A stretch of 64,000 nt of DNA from Eustoma russellianum (lineage: Eukaryota > Streptophyta > Magnoliopsida > Gentianales > Gentianaceae). The translations under genes and the position numbers were made by a program. This document shows positions 45,926-57,494 of the stretch, one piece after another; positions within the stretch are counted from its first letter, which is position 1; each line of letters begins with the position of its first letter. The stretch lies in NCBI GenBank assembly GCA_036186865.1, contig AP025047.1, positions 22,711,447-22,775,446 on the forward strand. Direction: 5' to 3'. The notes beneath the pieces were generated by a model. That model was not told where the DNA came from. It did not search any database and saw only the letters and a list, made by a program, of their open reading frames with translations.

Positions 45926-47229
45926 TATACATATATAACTATGCATATATACATACATATATATCACAACCACACATTTGTTTATATATTTACTTACTTT
46001 TATACAAAACAGTATGTTTATTTATATACATCTACACCTCTATACCTACCTATATATATACCTATATATGGAGATGCGTATACATGTAGATTCATACACT
46101 TATACATATATATAACAACATACATATTTTTATAATGTGTATATACATGCGTGTATATACATAAGGTATATACATGTATATAGCGTATGTGTATATGTGT
46201 ATATAGTGTATATAAGTATAAGCTTATTACTCAACATAGATCTATAATTTCTTGAGAAGAAATCTTGAACATACTACATGATGATCCAACTTTGATATGA
46301 ACATAAATATTAAATTTTGGAAGCCATGAAGGATCTAGGAAGAGTACTTGCCTTGGTTCACCTTTCTTACACTTAGAAGATGTTTCCTTCACTTGATTTG
46401 GAAGAGAGTTCTCCTTCCTTCCTCCTAGGTATACATGGTTTTTAGGGTTTAAAAGGAGGGTTAGTGAGCAACTTATGAAACTAAGTATAGAAGAATCAAA
46501 CTTAAACTTCATAAAGTTCTTACCTTGATTGCTTTTGATTCTAGATGCTACAACCTTCTTGAATCTTTCTTAGTTGATTGAGGGTTTATGATACTTGATT
46601 TGAGTGATGTTGGTATGAAGAAAGGAGAAGAAAATCTTCTCCTTGTTGAAGACCAATGTTTCGGCCTATATGGGACTAAGGGGGGTGTTGGAGTGTTCTT
46701 GAGATTTTTCCTTGGAGGTAGTATGAAATTGGTTGGTTGAAAATGCAATTATGTGAGGGGTTAAAGAAGAAATAATACCCTACTTTTCTAAGGGAGTGGC
46801 CGGCCAAGGAGTGGGAGGGATGGGGTTGGAGACAAGCTTTTGACAAGCATAGGGTGGAGGGATGTGTTAAGGTAAGATTCTTGAGCATGCTAGTATTTTA
46901 ATCAATGTGTAAGACAAGTTGCCTTCACTTTTCTTTTTCTTTTTCTTTTTCCTTTTCTTTTACTTTGTATGTATAATTGTTTTCTTTTCTTTTATTTAAT
47001 GTAGTATAAAATTGTTGTGACATGTATTTCTTTTTGATTTACTTTATCCTAATAGTTTAAGTTGTTACTAACTAATTAAATTGGGTTTTTATTGTATATA
47101 CTCAAACGTTTGTATATATTTGTTAATGTATTTGGTAATACAAATCTAGTTTTATGAATCGTACACCTACGAACTTATATTTACGATATTGGGAGTCGTT
47201 ACGACATAACGAATTTCTGGGTTGTAACA

Positions 47230-48049
47230 GGTATTCTTAAGAGATATACGACATAACAACTTTGAACAATCACTTCTTAGTTCTGTCGAGTCCAGTCTGT
47301 GTAAAAGACCAATCTTTTTTGACTGTTATCCAAATTTTTCATGTTCTTTAAAAGATACACAGATATTGAAAACTTTGGTACTCCAAATAAAAACACATAG
47401 ATATGATATGTTGCCAGGATCAATTCCATTGGCTTTAATATATCAGATTCATTATAAAGTAATGAGTTCCATGTTTATATGTCCAAAACCAAAACACTCT
47501 TTAAAAAGAGGAGAAACAATGATTCTACATACAGATCTGACCAGATCTAATGCTGTAATTTCAAGATCTATAAAATGGAATGATGTAAATCTTCCAGAAG
47601 AATGGGTCTTAGAAGGAGCAGTAAAAGCTACAAATCAAATACATGAACCAAATACTGAAATAAATAGAATAAGACTATTAAATGATGGATCAGTTAAATT
47701 AAGCTTTGCTAGAAGCTTTTCAAATAGGGATAAAGATAACGCATCAATTTCTAGCACAATAAATTTAGGAAGATTTTCACAGATACCATCTGTGATAGAT
47801 GTTCATTATCAAAAACAAAGATTTTCAACATCAGATGTTGAATATGCTAACTCTTCATTTAGAAAAGCTGATTATTCTACGGAGATTCCTAGACCAGTTT
47901 ATTTTAAAACAGAGTTCTATTCTAAATCAGATTTTAATGCACCTAGTACATCAAATAATATTTACACTAAATCAGCTTTTAGTGCACCTAATAGCCCAAC
48001 ACAATCTGCAATAACAGACAATATTGCAAATGAATTAAATGTAATATAA
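47230..48049 (+). pseudogene. Caulimovirid movement protein, plus copy, C-terminal part
   Basis: Viral sequence resumes after F2 with the segment LRDIRHNNFEQSLL in another frame, then an open frame from 47366 to 48049 that contains DMLPGSIPLALIYQIHYKV and a low-complexity tail rich in S, N and T. It matches the minus copy (34430-33546) almost throughout. A TAA ends it at 48049, where the minus copy reads on. Interruption by F2 and a frame change near 47300 make it non-functional. Confidence 0.8.
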
Positions 48050-48541
48050 AAAGAATTTGAAGTAATAAAACTTTATTACATAATGAATTTTATAGTCAAG
48101 ATAATAATAATAAAAGAGAATGGTTTTTTAAACATTATTGTAATATTCGAAAATAAATTCAAGAAAAATATTATGAATTTATAAATATTCACAAAATTAA
48201 TATATTTTTCTTTGATTGGTTTGGAATATATGCTTCACAAAACAATATAGAATTTCCTTTTAAAACTTTAAACCCAATCATTGAAAAACCAAAAGAGTGG
48301 ATAACCATCACATGGTTATCACCAAAAAAGATAGTGTCAAATCATCCACCTTTAGCAGGTATAAAATTAGATGTATCAGGGAATCCAAAAGAGGATATTC
48401 CTTTAAAAATATGACAGAAGATTCTCTTACAAATACCAAACATATTATTCAACAAAATAATTATACAAATACACATCTACATACAATAGAAAAAAATTAG
48501 ATAAGTTAGAAAAATATTACCAAACACAACCAATTAAATCT
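48050..48541 (+). other. Viral connecting region between movement and coat sequences
   Basis: AT-rich sequence with short broken frames, related to 33134-33545 of the minus copy. It contains no additional recognisable protein. It probably encoded the linker or virion-associated part of the viral polyprotein. Confidence 0.5.
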
Positions 48542-49570
48542 ATGAGTAAAGAATCACCTAATCAAAATTTTAAACAACCATTATTCAAACCCTTTCAAAT
48601 ATCATCTTCTAGTATGCAACCTGTATCTAATAAAGATGATTTCAATCAATTTATAAAACAACAATTAAGTCGTATAGAGAAAAGTTTGGAAAATAGTAAT
48701 TCTATAACAAAGGCAGTAGTAGCGAATTCAAATGTTAATACTTCTATAGCTAGCAGAACTAGAAATAACAAAAAAGAAATCACTTCTTCTAAAATTAATA
48801 ATTTAGACGAAAATGAATCTTCAAATAATTCTGATAATTCTGATAGTTCACATAGTGAATTAAGCAAAGCATATGAACAATTCCAGAATAATAATTGTAA
48901 AGGAAATAAAGTAGAAAAAATAGAATGGGATAAATCTATAGTACCAGTACAAATGTCTACCGATTTAAAAATAAAGCCTATTTCCCAGTATCGTTTTAAT
49001 GCACAATCAATTTATTCTTGGAATATAGATGGAGTGTCAGAATATCAAATAATTAATGTATGACAACAAATGACAATGGCAGCAAATGCTTATAGGACTC
49101 AGTTAACACCTGATGATAAAGCAATTGCTGAATATCTTATTGCTGGGTTCTCTGGACAACTAAGTGGTTGGTGGGATCATTATTTAACTCCCATACAAAG
49201 ACAAGAAATATTAAATGCAATAAAAGTTGATGAAGAAAATAATCCTATAATTATTGATGAGGGAACAGTATCTGATTTTGTTGCCACACTTATATTATGT
49301 ATATTTTTACATTTCATAGGTGACCCATCACATATTAAAGATAAAAATGCTGAATTATTAGCAAATTTAAGATGTTGAAAACTTAGTGATTTTCAATCAC
49401 ATAAAAATACTTTTCAAACTAGAGTTATGACTAGAGAAGATTCTAATCGCCATTCTGGAAGGAAAAATTCCTTGCAGGATTACCAAATCTATTAGGAGAA
49501 AAAGTTCGAGATAAAATTAGAGAAAATTCAGGACAACAAAAAATTTCTTATTCGAATTATACATATGGAG
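48542..49570 (+). pseudogene. Caulimovirid coat-protein region (plus copy), truncated
   Basis: The coat protein packages the viral genome. Open parts at 48542-49063 and 49070-49378 are separated by one stop in the same general reading. The first is rich in S, N, E and D, as in the acidic N-terminal part of caulimovirid coat proteins. The second contains GFSGQLSGWWDHYLTP, a conserved caulimovirid coat motif. Further coat sequence can be followed in other frames to about 49570. The CCHC finger and everything downstream (protease, RT) are missing because copia sequence begins. Confidence 0.75.
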
Positions 49571-49578
49571 TTGCATCA

Positions 49579-52500
49579 TTGCAAAAGTCTGTTTGTCTCA
49601 CAGCTTCTTGCCTTGCTTCACCAGCTGTGTTATGGCACTGCAGATTGAGACATGCATCACTTCCTAGAATAAAGCAAATTCATAAGCATGATGGTTCAGT
49701 TTCAGCAAACTCTCTTAATGAACCTTGTACAATTTGCCCATTGGCTAGATTGAAGAAATTGCCATTTCCTGTTTCTCTCTCTCGTTCTGTTCATCCGTTT
49801 GATTTGATTTATATAGATATTTGGGGACCTAATAGGTGCCCCACTTTGTATGCACAAAAATATTTTCTTACCGTTGTAGATGATTGTAGTAGATATACCT
49901 GGTTGTACTTACTCAAATTTAAATCTGAAGCAAGGCATGTTCTTTGAAGTTTCTATCATTATGTGCATACTCAATTTTATAGAGCCGGGGGTTTCACTAG
50001 AAGCAGACTCTCTATCCTTTGAGACAAATGTATTATTTGCCTACTGCTTACCCTCCCCAAACCCTAACGATAGATTTTACTATCGTTGAGATATACTGGG
50101 TACGGATGATGATAATAATGTGCATACTCAATTTGACAAGAAAGTTAAAGTACTAAGAACTGACAATGGTATGGAGTTCAAAATGCCTGATTTCTATATG
50201 CAGCATGACATCATACACCAAATCAGTTGCGTCTATATCCCATAACAAAATGATTTGGTAGAAAGAAAACATCAGCATATCCTAGGGGTGGCCACATCAT
50301 TCAAGTTTCAAGCCAATTTTCCTATGCCTTATTGGGGTTTTGCTATGTCCCATGCAGTATACTTGATTAATCTCCTTCCTACTCCTATCATGTCCAATAT
50401 TTCACCCTTGAAGCACTATTCAACCAGCCACCACCGTATCAACATCTTAGGGTGTTTGGGTGTCTAGCCTATGCCTATAACACTATACCTCATAAACACA
50501 AGTTCACCACTAGAGCCATTCCATGTCTATTCTTGGGAATTCCTCCTATAACTAAATACTACATACTGCAGAACTTAGATACCAAAGATGTCCTTGTCTC
50601 TAGAGATGTGAAATTCGTGGAAAAACCTTTCCTTGCACTAATGATTCTTCCTCTCTTGCTTCAAATCCTGCTTTTCCTTTCTTTCCTTCCTTGCCAACAA
50701 CTGCTTCCTCTCCTAATCAGTTCCTTCATCACATCCTCCTTGCTCTTTACATCCTTCAAGTGCGATCTCTGAGGATTCCTCAGCCTCTTCCTCATCTCAT
50801 TCCTCTATACATGATTCTACCTCACCATCACCACCTGCAGCACCCTCTTCTGACCTTCTACCACATATCACCTTAGATATTCCTCTTGTCTTTAAAAAGG
50901 AGGATGGTCTACTATTATCACCAAATACTCAGTGCCAACCAATGCTCCTCTTTCTCCTCACAAATCTGCTCGTCCCACCAGGCTCAGAAAGCCACCCTCC
51001 TATCTGCATAATTATCACTACAATCAGTTATCGGCATCATATATCCCTTGTTCTTCTTTGGCTTATCCTCTTAAACACTATTATTCTCTGCATCAGTTAG
51101 CTCCACAATTCAAAAATTATGTGCTTAATGTTAGCTTGCAGCAAGAACCTTGGTCTTATCAACAAGCAGCTAGTTCAGTAGACTGGCAACAGGCTATGAC
51201 TTCGGAATTGGCAGCATTGGAGCAAATGACACTTGGACCATGGTTCCTTTACCCCCAGGAAAGAAACCTATAGGATGCAAGCGGGTATAGAAAATAGAAA
51301 GGAAGACTGATGGTACTATTGAGAGGTTCAAGGCTAGGCTAGTTGCCAAAGTATATACTCAGCAGACAGGTGTGGACTATGGGGATACTTTTTCACCTGT
51401 GGCCAAGATGACCACAGTCAAGCTAGTTTTGGCCTTAGCAGCACTCAAAGGATGGTTTGTACACCAACTAGATTTTAATAATGCTTTCCTACATGGAGAT
51501 CTTGACCAATATATCTACATGATGCCACATGAAGGTATTCCTGTTTCCCCAGGAACAGGTTGCAAGTTCAATAAATCACTTTATGGTCTGAAGCAAGCTA
51601 GCAGGCAGTGGAACGCTAAATTGACCTTTTTTTCTCACCTCTGAAGGTTACACTCAATCCCAGCATGATTACACTATGTTCACCAGGCAACACTAAGGCA
51701 CCTTTTTGGTTCTCTTTATCTATGTGGATGACATTGTCATTGCTAGTGACTCTCTTGTGCCATTCAATCCCTCAAGGATAGCTTGCACTCTACCTTCAAG
51801 ATCAAAGATCTTGGTCCATTAAGATACTTTCTGGGTCTGGAAGCAGCCAGGTCTCAAGGGGGGTCATGGTTTGTCAGAGGAAGTATACAATAGAACTCTT
51901 GGAGGATACTGGACACCTGGCTTCTAAACCTGCTAATAGCCCTATGAAACAGAACTTAAAGTTGGCACACAAGGACTCACCATTATTTGGAGATGTATCT
52001 GGCTACATGAGACTTATTGGCAAGTTGTTGTATTTGACAATTACAAGGCCTGACATTAGTTACACAGTGCAACAACTGAGTCAGTTCCTAGATACACCTA
52101 CAGAGATGAATTGGATGGCCGCTCAAAGACTACTAAGATATCTTAAAGGGACTCCTGGGTAGGGGCTTTATTTTCCAAGCCAGGGATCTATGAAACTGAC
52201 AGCATTCTCAGACTCAGACTGGAGAGGTTGTATGGAGAGTAGAAGATCTGTGACAAGATATTGCATGTTTCTTTGGAATGCATTGATATCATGGAAAGCA
52301 AAGAAACAAATCACTGTCTCTAAGTCTTCATCAGAGGCAGAATATAGAGCTCTTGCCTCAGCAAATTGTGAGGTTCAATGGATTCTCTAATTGCTAAAAG
52401 ATCTAAGGGTGTTGCATACTAAACCAGGAGGTATTCTGTGACAATAAGAGTGCAATCTACATAGTGGAGAATCCTGTCTTCTACGTAAGGACCAAGCACA

Positions 52501-52667
52501 TTGAAATAGACTGTCACATTGTGAGAAACAAGTTCCAAGAGGGTGTCATCATGCCTATGCTAATTAGGACAGAGCTTCAGTTGGCAGAGATTTTTACAAA
52601 AGCCTTGGATTCTAAAAGGTTAGGCATCCTGACTGCAGCTTTAGGAGTATGCAATGTGTTTTCATAG
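49579..52667 (+). pseudogene. Copia element 1 pol: integrase, RT, RNase H (broken)
   Basis: The pre-integrase motif is VLWHCRLRHASLPRIKQI (49630). The integrase core has DLIYIDIWGPNRCPTLYAQ (49805), a D in VLRTDNGMEF (50150) and an E in ERKHQH (50260). RT begins near 51300 (GVDYGDTFSPVAKMTT, HQLDFNNAFLHGDL, SLYGLKQASRQWN) with YVDD-type text in a shifted frame near 51720. RNase H has FSDSDWRGCMESRRS (52200) and SKSSSEAEYRALA (52320). The 3' end contains KHIEIDCHIVRNK. More than eight breaks separate these segments. A typical copia order, with the integrase interrupted by the SINE at 49978. Confidence 0.88.
49978..50117 (+). mobile_element. 5'-truncated SINE (Au/TS-like) with 17-bp target duplication
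   Basis: The 140-bp insertion begins near AGAGCCGGGGGTTTC and ends GAGATATACTGGGTACGG followed by a GAT-rich tail. This matches the 3' half of the Au/TS group of tRNA-derived plant SINEs; the tRNA-like promoter half is missing. Perfect 17-bp copies of ATGTGCATACTCAATTT flank it (49961-49977 and 50118-50134). Removing it restores the copia integrase reading. Confidence 0.9.
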
Positions 52668-52674
52668 TCAGGAT

Positions 52675-52683
52675 TAAAGGGGG
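52675..52683 (+). other. Copia element 1 polypurine tract
   Basis: GATTAAAGGGGG-type purines stand directly before TGTTGAGAAATC, the start of the 3' LTR. Confidence 0.85.
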
Positions 52684-53165
52684 TGTTGAGAAATCTTGAA
52701 TTACAAAAGCAGGGCGACTCTGATGCTGAATTGGTATACAAAAGAAAAACACAAGTTGTTCAAGCTGACTAGAAGCACAATCCGTGAAGAGTAGCAAGAA
52801 GGATTTGATGTCCATTGCATCATATCTTGGTTTGATAGCTAAGGAGCAACTTGGACCCGTTGGATCAGATGCTAACAAGGATCAAATAGGTGGGAGGAGT
52901 TGCAGCCGAGAAAGGAAGAAGAAGAACGCTAAGGCTGGCAGTTTTAAATGTAGTAAAACGACAAAATTGTCCCTGACTTAATAGCGTGATGTAGTATAAA
53001 TTCAAGGGCACAATTGTACTTTCATTTTTTCTGTTTCTCTCCTGCCTTTGCAAGCAGTTACAACTGCAGCAGAAAGCAGTTTTGTAATCCAAGTTCTTCC
53101 AACGATTTGTTGCAGAAATAAACTTCCTTTTTTTCTCTCCTCTCTTCTTCATCTACTTGTTTCAT
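52684..53165 (+). repeat. Copia element 1 3' LTR
   Basis: Begins TGTTGAGAAATC after the polypurine tract. The end is set at CTTGTTTCA (53165) as a TG...CA boundary, but without a 5' LTR for comparison an end some tens of bases later is possible. Confidence 0.65.
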
Positions 53166-53570
53166 TTCGGTGTTCTTGAATAGTATGAATTTTAGCACCT
53201 CATATGGAGAGTGTCTGAAATAGTGATTCCTCAAGGATATGTCTGATTGTGAATGTAGAGTCTAGATATCTGTAAGTGGGATTTTTGTATTTTTTTCCCG
53301 CCATAAACCAATAAACTACATCGTTCATCTACATGTCTTTTTGTTTAGGAGTTATGACGAGTCCTAAAATTAGAGAGTGCTACTTTTGTAAGGATATGAT
53401 TGTAAGGAGGTGTATGCCTCAAAACATTTCGATGACTGTGAAAAATCTAACAGCTAAGATAGCAATGCATTTAGCGCACAAAAGTAGAAGACAAAAACGA
53501 GCATCTAATACTCAATGATCGTTTGAGATTCAAAATGAATCAACACTCAATATATTGAGCGAATACAGCT
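53166..53570. other. Spacer between the two copia elements
   Basis: No convincing gene. Open frames of about 60 codons on the plus strand (such as 53333-53518) have no recognised similarity. The last part may belong to the LTR of copia element 2. Confidence 0.4.
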
Positions 53571-54056
53571 GAAGCATTTTGTGAGGAAGAGAGAAGAAAA
53601 ACTGAGAGAACAATTTTTGGTGAAAAATATCTGCATTGCTTCAATTGATTCGGAGAGGCAATCACCCCTTTTATATAAACGAGCAGTAACCGTTTTTCTG
53701 AAGGAAGAAGATGACATGAGTAAAAGACGAAAACACCCTCCTATTAAGTACCATTACAATTATAATCGTAAGGACAAAAACGTAACTCCACTCATTTAAA
53801 AACAATCCCGCCTGAATATCCTTCCTTCTTCTTCTTTCGCGCGTTGCACTTCCTGCATCATGCCACACCAACAACAACTGCTGAATCATCACAGCTCCAA
53901 GATATTTTCTTCCACAATTTCATCCTCACATATCTTCTAAAGCTGCCAATCACACGCTGCGCCCCTTTGATCACCATTGGCAGGCTAACTACTCTAGTTA
54001 CTCTGCATCTGAGCTGCAACAGCTCACCACCACCATTTTAGTCATTACTTTTAACA
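53571..54056 (-). repeat. Copia element 2 3' LTR, far end uncertain
   Basis: On the minus strand the LTR begins TGTTAAAAGTAATGAC at 54056, directly after a G-rich purine tract (54068-54057). Its other end is not defined because no second LTR is present; 53571 is an estimate. Confidence 0.5.
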
Positions 54057-56715
54057 CCCCCCACCACCAGCTGCAACTCTGTACGTACTGGCATCAACTT
54101 AATTGCTCCCTCTTGCACCTTGTCTCGCACCACATGACAGTCTATTTCTATGTGCTTAGTCCTCTCATGAAAGTCTGGATTCTCCGCGATATATATCGCA
54201 CTTTTACAGTCACAAAACACCTCAACAGGCCTCTGATCTCCCAACCTCAAATCCTCCAACAAATACATTAACCACTGAACTTCATATGTCACCATAGCCA
54301 TGGCCCTGTATTCAGCTTCAGCTGAGGACCTAGACACTGTCGTCTGTTTCTTGGCTTTCCAAGAAATCAATGCATCTCCAAGAAAACACAATACCCCGTA
54401 ATTGATCTCCTGGTCTCATGGCAACCCCCCAATCTGCATCTGCAAAGGCCTTCAGTTTCAAGTTACCTGTTCTGGGGAACAACAAACCTTGCCCAGCAGA
54501 ACCTTTAACATATCTGAGAACCCTATGTGCAGCCCTCAAATGATTCTCAGTGGGGCAGTCAAGAAACTGATTGAGCTGCTGTACAGGAAAGGCTATGTCT
54601 GGTCTTGTAATCGTGAGGTAAATAAGCTTTCCAACCAAACGTCTATAATATACTGTCAGCTAGACCTGGGGAATCCTGGTGTGTTAAACTGGTGTGGCTC
54701 TCTATAGGACTCTTGACTGGTTTGGCCTCCAAAAAACCAGTTTGTTCAAGCAAATCCAAGGTGTACTTCATTTGGTTAATATAGATCCCCCCTGAGACTG
54801 GGCAACCTCAATGTCCAGGAAAAATCTCAACTGGCCTAAATTCTTGATTTTAAAGGCATCATGCAAGGAGGCCTTAATGTCACTGATAGATGACTCATCT
54901 GCACATACAACAACAATGTCATCCACATATACCAATAAAATGAGAAGAGCATCTCCAACTGTCCTAGTGAACAACGTGTAGTCACTCTTGGACTGCCTAA
55001 AACCTTGAGATATCAGGAAGCTAGTGAGAGTAGCATTCCATTCTCTACTGGCCTGTTTGAGGCCATAAATGGACTTCTGCAGCTTACAAACCAAGTTGGA
55101 TCTTGCACTTAAAAGACCAGGGGGAGGCTCCATATAGATCTCTTCATAGAGATCCCCATGAAGAAATGCATTATTAACGTCCAGTTGATGCACATGCCAA
55201 TGAAATCTAGATGCCAATGCCAAGACCAGCCTCACTGTAGTCATTTTAGCAACTGGGGAGAAGGTATCCTGATAGTCAACTCCATATTGTTGTGTATACC
55301 CATTGGCTACCAACCTAGCTTTATGCCTTTCAACTGTGCCATCAGCTTTCAGTTTTACTTTATATACCCACTTACATCCAATGGTTTGTTTGCCTAGAGG
55401 CAAAGGCATCAACCTCCATGTGTTGTTGGCCTCCAAAGCTGCTAATTCTGAGGCCATAGCTACCTGCCAGACAGGAAGGCTAGCAGCCTCTGCATATGTA
55501 CTAGGCTCATTGTGCACACTTAAACTCAAAATATATGTTCTGTACTGTGGAGCTAGAAAGGCATATGTGACAGAGTCATGCAAAGAGTGAGGGGAAGAGC
55601 GTACTGAGCTACACGATGGAAGTGTAATAAGATTGCACTGATAATCTTGAAGGTAGGCAGGCATTTTTCTAGATCTGTGAGGTCTGACTCCTGGACTGGG
55701 CTCAGAGACAATTGGTAAATCTGTAGTAATCTAACCCTTTGGTGAGACTGTACCTTGAACATCACAGGATGGGGTGTAAGTATGAGACGGAGACTCAGAG
55801 TCAAGTACATTATGGGAAGGAATTTGTGCATCAGACTGAGACGAGCCCGTAGAATTACCATCACTAGATGAAGTAGCTGATTGATGAGGAACATAGGATG
55901 GAATACTATCATCTTCAGAATATAGGTGGCAGGGATCATTAGCAGACTGAGGATTTGAAGTGTGTGTTTGAGATGAGGAAGCTGGATGAAGTACAGGAGG
56001 TTGAGGTGTTGAAGATGAGGACTGAGACATAAAAGGAAAGACAGCTTCATGGAAATGTACATCCCTGGACACGTATACCACTCTAGTATCAAGGTCCTGC
56101 AAAATGTAACCCTTTGTAGTATGGGACAATCCTAGGAATATGCTCTTTCTTGCTGTGGCAGAAAATTTTTCCCTGTGACTCTGAGTGTCAACCCCAAACG
56201 CTAGACACCTAAATACCTTAAGATTGTTGTAAACTGGAACAGTATTATACAAGAGCTCATGAGGTGTTTTTTGATTAAGGATAGGTGTTGGAGTAATATT
56301 TATGAGATAAACAGCGTGGTGAACACAGAACTCCCAATATGAAGAGGGCAGAGATGACTGGAACCTTAATGCTCTTGCAACAGAGAGAATGTGTTGATGT
56401 TTTCTCTCAACCACCCCATTCTGCTGAGGTGTATTGACACGGGTTGTATGATGAACAATTCCATGAGAAGCAAAGAAGGAATTCATATGGAATTCTGGCC
56501 CATTATCAGACCTGATGACTTTAATTTTAGCACTGAACTGAACACAAGCAAAATGATAAAAGCGCTCAACAATAGCTCTAACTTCAGATTTTGATTTCAT
56601 CAAATATATCCAACAAAATCTTCTATGATCATCAACAATAGTGAGAAAATAACGCTGATCATACATGGTAGAGTATCTATATGGACCCCAAATAGATACT
56701 CTAACTTCACCGCAC
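54057..56715 (-). mobile_element. Copia element 2 (Ty1/copia), 5'-truncated
   Basis: The minus strand carries integrase core, RT and RNase H with few breaks, ending at a polypurine tract and LTR start. The 5' LTR, gag, protease and the beginning of integrase are absent: coding similarity starts at about 56715. It is much better preserved than copia element 1 and lies in the opposite orientation. Confidence 0.9.
54057..56715 (-). pseudogene. Copia element 2 pol: integrase, RT, RNase H (one stop, two frameshifts)
   Basis: The integrase core starts at VRVSIWGPYRYSTMYDQRY and continues with VIRSDNGPEFHMN and NGVVERKHQH, two of the catalytic acids and the surrounding family motifs. A TAG at 55733-55731 separates it from the RT segment 55664-54768 (NTWRLMPLPLGKQTIGCKW, YQDTFSPVAKMTTVRL, QLDVNNAFLHGDL, LLVYVDDIVVVCAD). 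A frameshift near 54770 and another near 54390 precede RNase H (KAFADADWGVAMRPG, SRSSAEAEYRAMA, KHIEIDCHVVRDK). The YVDD catalytic site is intact. Confidence 0.9.
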
Positions 56716-56881
56716 GCGTCACTGCGTGACACGTGGCAGCAGGGAGGGGTGAGTCACCGCGCGGTGAGATGATCACATCCGCTGTTACACCACATTATTT
56801 TTATTCAGTATTCCTCAGTATATTCCACCAGCTCTTGGGATCTTAGCCACTTTTCTTTCTTTTTTTCGAGTTCAGGTCAGG
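56716..56881. other. Spacer with CACGTG-like boxes
   Basis: No gene. GC-rich text with GCGTGACACGTGGCAGC and GTGAGTCACCGCGCGGTGAG-like short palindromes, then AT-rich sequence. Confidence 0.4.
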
Positions 56882-57040
56882 AGAGGCAGAAAATGAAGCA
56901 TAATATGAGGCATCTAATCACGCGTTGCCACGTGTACAAGTAGCTCTTTTTTAATAACAAAAAAAATTTAAACCTCTTCCCTTTTTGTACACGTGACATC
57001 GCGTGATTTGAGGCCTTATATTTTGCCTCACTTTCTGTCT
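56882..57040. repeat. Foldback structure with arms of about 55 bp containing CACGTGTAC
   Basis: The left arm (56882-56938) and the reverse complement of the right arm (56983-57040) align over about 55 bp with scattered mismatches. The best block is AATCACGCG then CACGTGTAC. The spacer is an A/T-rich 45 bp. It may be a small MITE-like insertion; no clear target duplication was found. Confidence 0.65.
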
Positions 57041-57195
57041 TTCTTGATCTCAACCACTTTTTTCCCTGTTAAAACATCTTTCCAAGATCTAATTATATAT
57101 CTCCTCTGGGAATCTACTCCTCTTTCAAATAATTTTGGGCCCTTCACACTGGCCCTTCCCCCTGTTTTTTCCAGTCCTTCAATGGCTTCTTCAAC
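57041..57195. other. Spacer before LINE E
   Basis: No gene recognised. Its last ten bases, CTTCTTCAAC (57186-57195), are the left copy of the LINE E target duplication. Confidence 0.5.
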
Positions 57196-57494
57196 TTTTT
57201 TTTTGGTTAAAATGTAAAAATTATCATTTAACCAATGATCAAAAGGATCAAGTCATTTACAAAACCACAGGCATACCCAGGATGTAAGCCATACAATCAC
57301 CAAACCTACACTAGGTATTATCATACATTAACCTATACACTTGAGTAGCAATTATATGAACAACATCCTGGGCATTCAAAATATGATTCTCAAAAATCCT
57401 ATAGTTCCTGGCGTTCCAAAGGAAATAAATGGTAGCCAAAAGTAGCCTTGATGAATTTGGATCTACCACTTTTACGTCTAGCATGCTTGCCGGT

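Larger units (their letters stand above)
35139..47229 (-). mobile_element. Gypsy element F2 (Ty3/gypsy chromovirus, Tekay-like), young, nearly intact
   Basis: The minus-strand element has LTRs of about 3.5 kb (47229-43651 and 38641-35139), primer site, gag, protease, RT, RNase H, integrase with a C-terminal chromodomain-like tail, and a polypurine tract. In the first 220 bp at the inner LTR ends I count about three differences, so the insertion is recent. The target duplication is GGTAG/GGTAT. Two defects are visible in gag (a one-base length change in an A run and a TAG); pol is open apart from two intron-like segments. Confidence 0.95.
43651..47229 (-). repeat. F2 5' LTR
   Basis: On the minus strand it begins TGTTACAACCC at 47229 and ends CGCTTCA at 43651. 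It is nearly identical to the 3' LTR; the main differences are microsatellite lengths. It includes the donor-like CAAG/GTAAGAAC (46527-46520) about 706 nt from its start. Confidence 0.94.
49579..53165 (+). mobile_element. Copia element 1 (Ty1/copia), 5'-truncated, with 3' LTR
   Basis: The plus strand reads the pre-integrase domain, integrase, RT and RNase H in the order that defines Ty1/copia, then a polypurine tract and a 3' LTR. The 5' LTR, gag and protease are missing: the sequence starts in the pre-integrase segment right after viral coat sequence. A SINE lies in the integrase. Many frame breaks are present. Confidence 0.9.

Noticed and set aside
52612..53152. Antisense open frames in the copia element 1 LTR
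   Set aside because: Short, overlapping the LTR boundary, and without known motifs.
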